Assembly (NCBI GenBank): GCA_021787665.1
Contig: JAJYLN010000005.1
Span: 45,971 to 109,970 of the forward strand
Origin: a bacterium
GTDB lineage: Bacteria > JAMCPX01
Direction of reading: 5' to 3'
DNA length: 64,000 nucleotides
In this document: positions 60,687 through 64,000 of the stretch, one piece after another
Numbering within the stretch: position 1 is the first letter of the stretch
Layout: each line of letters opens with the position of its first letter
Notes under the pieces: model-generated
Told to the model about the DNA's origin: nothing
The model's input: only the letters and a program-made list of their open reading frames with translations
Databases searched by the model: none
Position numbers and translations under genes: made by a program

Positions 60687-62891
60687 TCAGCTCCTTTCCT
60701 TCTCTACCTCGGCCAGGGTCTCTGATAGTGCCGGCTTGCTCGTGAGCTCATCGAAAATATTGTTCGCAAACGCAAGAGGGTTGTCCGCCGGGCTATTCCC
60801 CTCGTCGGTATGCCCCAGGCCAAACGGCACATCGATAGCATCCGGCATAACCGCCGGATTGTATCTGGCTGTTGCTTTGAATTTGCCCTTTGATGTCTTA
60901 ATAACTATTCTGTCTCCGTCTGAGACCGATAATCTCCGCGCGGTTGCCGGATTTATCTCTGCCCACAGCTCGTAGTAAACATCCTGACTGATACCGAATT
61001 GCTCCACGAGCACCGGGCTGGTGCCCATGTTCCCTTTGTAATCGAGCCCCTTTCTGAATATGTTCAGGATAAGCCCCGATCCCTTCTCATGGGGAAAATA
61101 TTTGGGGATAGAGAAGGTAAGTCGTTTTTCAACCGTCTCGGGGCTGATCCTGAGCTTTGGTGCGTATTCAGATTTCTTTACGAGAGGGTCCCACCATCCA
61201 CCGTGATCAGATAACCGCTCCCTGAATTCCTTAAAATTAGTGTACGGCACAAGCTCCCATCCGCTCTTCTTAAAAACCTCTTCAATCACGGTCGTTTTCG
61301 GCTGGGACATAACCATACCCTCTCCTCCGTTATACACGGACATCAGCATCTCATTGAGATAGGCTTCATAATTCTCGCCCTGGAATCCTTGTGCAAGTCC
61401 GGCCTTTTTTAATAGCGCTATTAAAACATCGCCCGTATCAACGGTATTATAGAATGGCTTCACGACGGGCTGTTGAATGCTGAGAAGGGGAGAGTCAATA
61501 TTATGGAGAATGGCATCGGCTTTCTCCAGCGGATCATGATCGGGTATTACAAGATGGGCATATGTGGTCGTCTCGTCAATAAACGGGGAGAAGCTTACGA
61601 TGAATGGAATTGATTCCATTGCCGTAACAATCTCATGCTGATCCGGGCTGTTGAATACAAAATTGGAGTTGTAGATCATAAGCATCTCTACTTGTTTTTC
61701 ACGGAGCAATCGTCTCCGGAACGTGGCAAATTTTGTAGAGAGTGCTTTGCCGTACTTGTCTTTCTCAGCAGCTAAGGGCGCCGTAGCGTTAAACCTGCCA
61801 AAGGGTTTAAATCCCTTGAATGCGTTTAAAAGAACTATCGACAAGGCGCCTTCTGTGCCGGTAGAATTGTATAAGATAGACTCATCAAAGATTGCAGCCG
61901 GCTTTTGGGAGAGGCCAAAGCTCCTCCCTATATCGATTATCTTTCTCGCAGGGATGCCGGTGACAGCAGATACCTTATCCGGGGTGTACTGATCCGTGAT
62001 GTGCTTCTTCAAGGCCTCGAGCGCATCGAGATTATCTATAGTACCTTCTATAAAATGCTTGTCGTAAAGATCGTACTGCAGTAAGACATACAGTATGCCC
62101 ATTGCCATGGCATTGTAAGAAGCCGGGTTGATCGGAACCCAGTCGCCCGCAAAAGCGACGCCAGGGGTAAGCTTTGGCTGGAGGGAGATAACCTTTTTAC
62201 CGGACGACTTGAACTCGTGGATCTTACGGGTGAAGTAAAGAGGCGATTCAGAAATCCCCGTAAGGTCTGAAGAGAAATTCAGAATAAAGTCGCATGCATC
62301 AAAATCTATAAAATCGGGCGCACTATCGGCGAGCTCAAGGTAAGGGAACGCGGAGTTATAGGAAAAATTGTCAACGGCAAGGTTTTGAGAGCCGAGCCTT
62401 CCCATAAATTCATGCAGCAGAGAGACCATCAATTTCGATTCTGTCTGCGCAACAAAAAAAAGCTTCTCCTGCTTTTTTGTCGCAAGGACGCTGCCAAGCT
62501 CAGCCGCGAGGGTGTCGAAAGCCTCTTCATATGATATAGGCTTGAACACGCCGTTAACGCGCTTGACCGGAGAGGTCAGGCGCTTCGGATGATAGAGACT
62601 CTCCGCAGCTACAATGCCCATGGCACATATACCGCCCTTATTGACAGGAGAAAGCTGGTTCCCGAACGCCTGAACCGGGAAGCCGTCGATCAACCTGATA
62701 TTGATACTGCATCCACCCGGGCACCTCGCACACGTCGTAACCTTCCATGTTTCCAGTTTCGGACCCGTATAGAGAATCGATTTCTTAGAATCGAGGACCT
62801 TGAATATCGGTCCTTTCAGCGAGTCTGCTGCAACAAGCCCTAGGGCAGTGCCGCCCAGCAGCTTCAGGAAGTCTCGTCTATAAATCTCCAT
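60687..62891 (-). CDS. MopB-type iron-sulfur subunit (QrcB/ActB1-like)
   Basis: 734 aa. A Tat-like signal (RRDFLKLLGGTALGLVA) precedes a [4Fe-4S] site C54-x2-C57-x3-C61-x27-C89. The rest follows the molybdopterin-oxidoreductase fold with a C-terminal dinucleotide-binding-like domain (VSDGDRIVIKTSKGKFKA). In Qrc and alternative complex III the equivalent subunit often lacks molybdenum; here I cannot see a clear Mo-ligand motif, so catalysis is uncertain. GGAGGAGA precedes the start. It is unfused from the ferredoxin subunit, unlike ActB. Confidence 0.87.
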   Translation of the reverse strand: MEIYRRDFLKLLGGTALGLVAADSLKGPIFKVLDSKKSILYTGPKLETWKVTTCARCPGGCSINIRLIDGFPVQAFGNQLSPVNKGGICAMGIVAAESLYHPKRLTSPVKRVNGVFKPISYEEAFDTLAAELGSVLATKKQEKLFFVAQTESKLMVSLLHEFMGRLGSQNLAVDNFSYNSAFPYLELADSAPDFIDFDACDFILNFSSDLTGISESPLYFTRKIHEFKSSGKKVISLQPKLTPGVAFAGDWVPINPASYNAMAMGILYVLLQYDLYDKHFIEGTIDNLDALEALKKHITDQYTPDKVSAVTGIPARKIIDIGRSFGLSQKPAAIFDESILYNSTGTEGALSIVLLNAFKGFKPFGRFNATAPLAAEKDKYGKALSTKFATFRRRLLREKQVEMLMIYNSNFVFNSPDQHEIVTAMESIPFIVSFSPFIDETTTYAHLVIPDHDPLEKADAILHNIDSPLLSIQQPVVKPFYNTVDTGDVLIALLKKAGLAQGFQGENYEAYLNEMLMSVYNGGEGMVMSQPKTTVIEEVFKKSGWELVPYTNFKEFRERLSDHGGWWDPLVKKSEYAPKLRISPETVEKRLTFSIPKYFPHEKGSGLILNIFRKGLDYKGNMGTSPVLVEQFGISQDVYYELWAEINPATARRLSVSDGDRIVIKTSKGKFKATARYNPAVMPDAIDVPFGLGHTDEGNSPADNPLAFANNIFDELTSKPALSETLAEVEKERS

Positions 62892-62937
62892 TCAGGTCTC
62901 CTCCACTTTCACTCGTTCTTTTGTGCCCGCAACGCGG

Positions 62938-63450
62938 TCATCTGTGACATGCATAGCAGTCTGTGCTCGCTTTATATTTCTCATGACAATCGATGCAGTT
63001 CTGCATTTTTATCGCGAGAAATTGTTTTCTCGGCGGGGTCGTCATCGATGCTATAGCGCCATGACAGACGCTGCACTTGAGTTTTGCGATCCCAACGTGC
63101 CTGCGATGAGAAAAGTACACGTAGTCCGGTACATAATAGATGGTACGCCATGGTATCTGTTTGTTCTGTCGTACATATGCCACCACTTTATTTTCTTCGT
63201 TTGACTTGCCCATCATCTGTGAGTGACACATGCCGCACGTCTCAATGTTGGGGATGCCAGCTCGGGCGTTGGTTTTCACCAGCTTATGGCAACCCATACA
63301 GGTAAACCCCGTTTTTTCGATCATGAGCTTGTGGTTGAATTGGATCGGCTGTAATACCTCGGATCGCGCATCTCTTGCATGGATAAACCATACCGACGAG
63401 ATCACGAGGGCCAGCAGAAACGCAACGCTACCTATAATAATATCCCGCAT
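62938..63450 (-). CDS. Pentahaem cytochrome c (ActA/QrcA-like)
   Basis: 170 aa. An N-terminal membrane anchor (IIIGSVAFLLALVISSVWF) is followed by five CxxCH sites: CMGCH, CGMCH, CSVCH, CIDCH and CYACH. Five haems match ActA of alternative complex III; QrcA usually has six. Several histidines (FNHKL, FSHRRH) may be distal ligands. It stands 46 bases before the MopB gene in the same operon and probably passes electrons between a periplasmic carrier and the complex. Confidence 0.9.
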   Translation of the reverse strand: MRDIIIGSVAFLLALVISSVWFIHARDARSEVLQPIQFNHKLMIEKTGFTCMGCHKLVKTNARAGIPNIETCGMCHSQMMGKSNEENKVVAYVRQNKQIPWRTIYYVPDYVYFSHRRHVGIAKLKCSVCHGAIASMTTPPRKQFLAIKMQNCIDCHEKYKASTDCYACHR

Positions 63451-63511
63451 AGAGTACTATTTCTCCCTGTTCTGGACCTGAGCTCTCCTCACTGTCCCAT
63501 AGTATCCTTCG

Positions 63512-63796
63512 CTATTTGCTCTGGCTTTTTGAGCGCGTAGCAAGAAACTCTGTTATTTCCTTTGCCTCCTTGTTGCTTATCCATGTCGGATCCTTAGCCT
63601 GCATCTTTTTTACAGTGTCCTGCCATCCCTTGAGGTCCTTATTGATATGGAGCGGCATCTCTTCGCTATGACACTTGGAACACTTTGTCCTGAAGAGCTG
63701 CTCCGCGCTTTCCGATGTCCCGCTTCCAAACGCCTGGATCGTTGAGAATGCACATGCCGCTGTAAGAACCATCGCAATCGCCATTCCTTTTTTCAT
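63512..63796 (-). CDS. Small monohaem cytochrome c
   Basis: 94 aa from the ATG at 63796, with GGAGG five bases upstream; a GTG 12 bases earlier would lie inside that site. A signal peptide (MAIAMVLTAACAFSTIQAFG) precedes one haem site CSKCH, and the Met in KKMQAKDPTW may be a sixth ligand. It resembles soluble ActE-like or generic class I cytochromes. First gene of the respiratory cluster on this strand, 61 bases before the pentahaem gene. Confidence 0.87.
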   Translation of the reverse strand: MKKGMAIAMVLTAACAFSTIQAFGSGTSESAEQLFRTKCSKCHSEEMPLHINKDLKGWQDTVKKMQAKDPTWISNKEAKEITEFLATRSKSQSK

Positions 63797-63874
63797 AGTT
63801 TCCTCCACTAACTTGTTATTTGTTTATTGCGTAACTTTTCACGTTTAAGCCGCTTGGCTTATCCAGACTCCCGT

Positions 63875-64000
63875 TTAGAACAGGAACTCGAGCTTGATCG
63901 AGGTGACGTTGAAGTCGCTTGCCGCAAGGCTCAGGGTCGGGTTATTGGTCGATGCCCTGTATTGCGCAACGCCCATGTTGTACGTGCTGAACAACGCCTG
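63875..64000 (-). CDS. Outer-membrane barrel protein, 3' end only
   Basis: Only the last 41 codons lie in the window; the gene continues beyond 64000. The frame reads short strands (FSTYNMGVAQYRAST, FNVTSIKLEFLF) and ends with phenylalanine, as expected for a Bam-inserted barrel. Family and substrate cannot be told. It is upstream of the cytochrome genes on the same strand, with 78 bases between. Confidence 0.65.
   Translation of the reverse strand, partial: QALFSTYNMGVAQYRASTNNPTLSLAASDFNVTSIKLEFLF

Overview
This is a chromosomal window from a Gram-negative bacterium of roughly 60% GC. The evidence is an LPS-core operon with four GT9 heptosyltransferase-type enzymes, several outer-membrane barrel proteins ending in an aromatic residue, lipoproteins and multihaem cytochromes. 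Isoleucine AUA and arginine AGG codons are used freely. Gene order (rpmF-plsX-fabD-acpP-fabF-rpiB-glyA-nrdR), an archaeal-type phosphoglycerate mutase and a Qrc/alternative-complex-III-like respiratory cluster suggest an anaerobic or respiratory lineage near Nitrospirota or Desulfobacterota. That placement is inference. I see no rRNA, tRNA, CRISPR array, prophage or transposase gene. No gene-free stretch exceeds about 300 bases.

Layout. 0.1-6.8 kb (+): fatty-acid/lipid initiation and one-carbon genes in a tight operon (yceD, rpmF, plsX, fabD, broken fabG, acpP, fabF, rpiB, glyA, nrdR). fabG survives only as its two ends, and fabH is absent from this locus. 6.8-7.2 kb (-): a one-Cys peroxiredoxin. 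7.5-19.5 kb (+): gatB, an AsmA-like protein, mtnA, a DUF218 protein, a sugar aminotransferase, a hydrolase, an acetyltransferase, apgM, then a Crp-type regulator next to a class II cyclic-nucleotide-phosphodiesterase-like MBL protein and accD. 19.5-20.8 kb (-): a predicted outer-membrane barrel.

20.8-35.7 kb is the accessory highlight. It holds four lipoproteins built around seven-bladed NHL/Vgb-like propellers. Two are tandem paralogues with collagen-like and PKD-like stalks; two have FN3 stalks. All four share a C-terminal tail ending GGGN plus an aromatic or nearly so. Between them lie a giant STAND/BTAD regulator, a small ORF, a Met/His-rich Spy-like protein and a ThDP enzyme. Palindromes with a GTAGGGGC core punctuate the locus. 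In one lipoprotein a whole propeller appears to be inserted inside an FN3 domain.

35.8-42.3 kb (+): two GT4 glycosyltransferases, a polyprenyl-phosphate sugar-phosphate transferase, a phosphohexomutase, yicC and gmk, ending in a strong bidirectional terminator. 42.3-55.7 kb (-): a porin, an ExeA-like ATPase with a large TPR protein, a small membrane exporter, then the LPS-core operon (GT9 x4, GT4, GT2, a radical SAM/SPASM enzyme, a Trm112-like protein). 55.8-57.0 kb (+): an MFS transporter.

57.0-63.8 kb (-): a respiratory cluster of TatA, a tetrahaem cytochrome made of four repeated domains, a small membrane protein, NrfD-type quinone-interacting subunit, four-cluster ferredoxin, MopB-type iron-sulfur subunit, pentahaem cytochrome and monohaem cytochrome. 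Its GC content looks lower than its surroundings. The window ends inside the 3' end of another outer-membrane protein gene on the minus strand.
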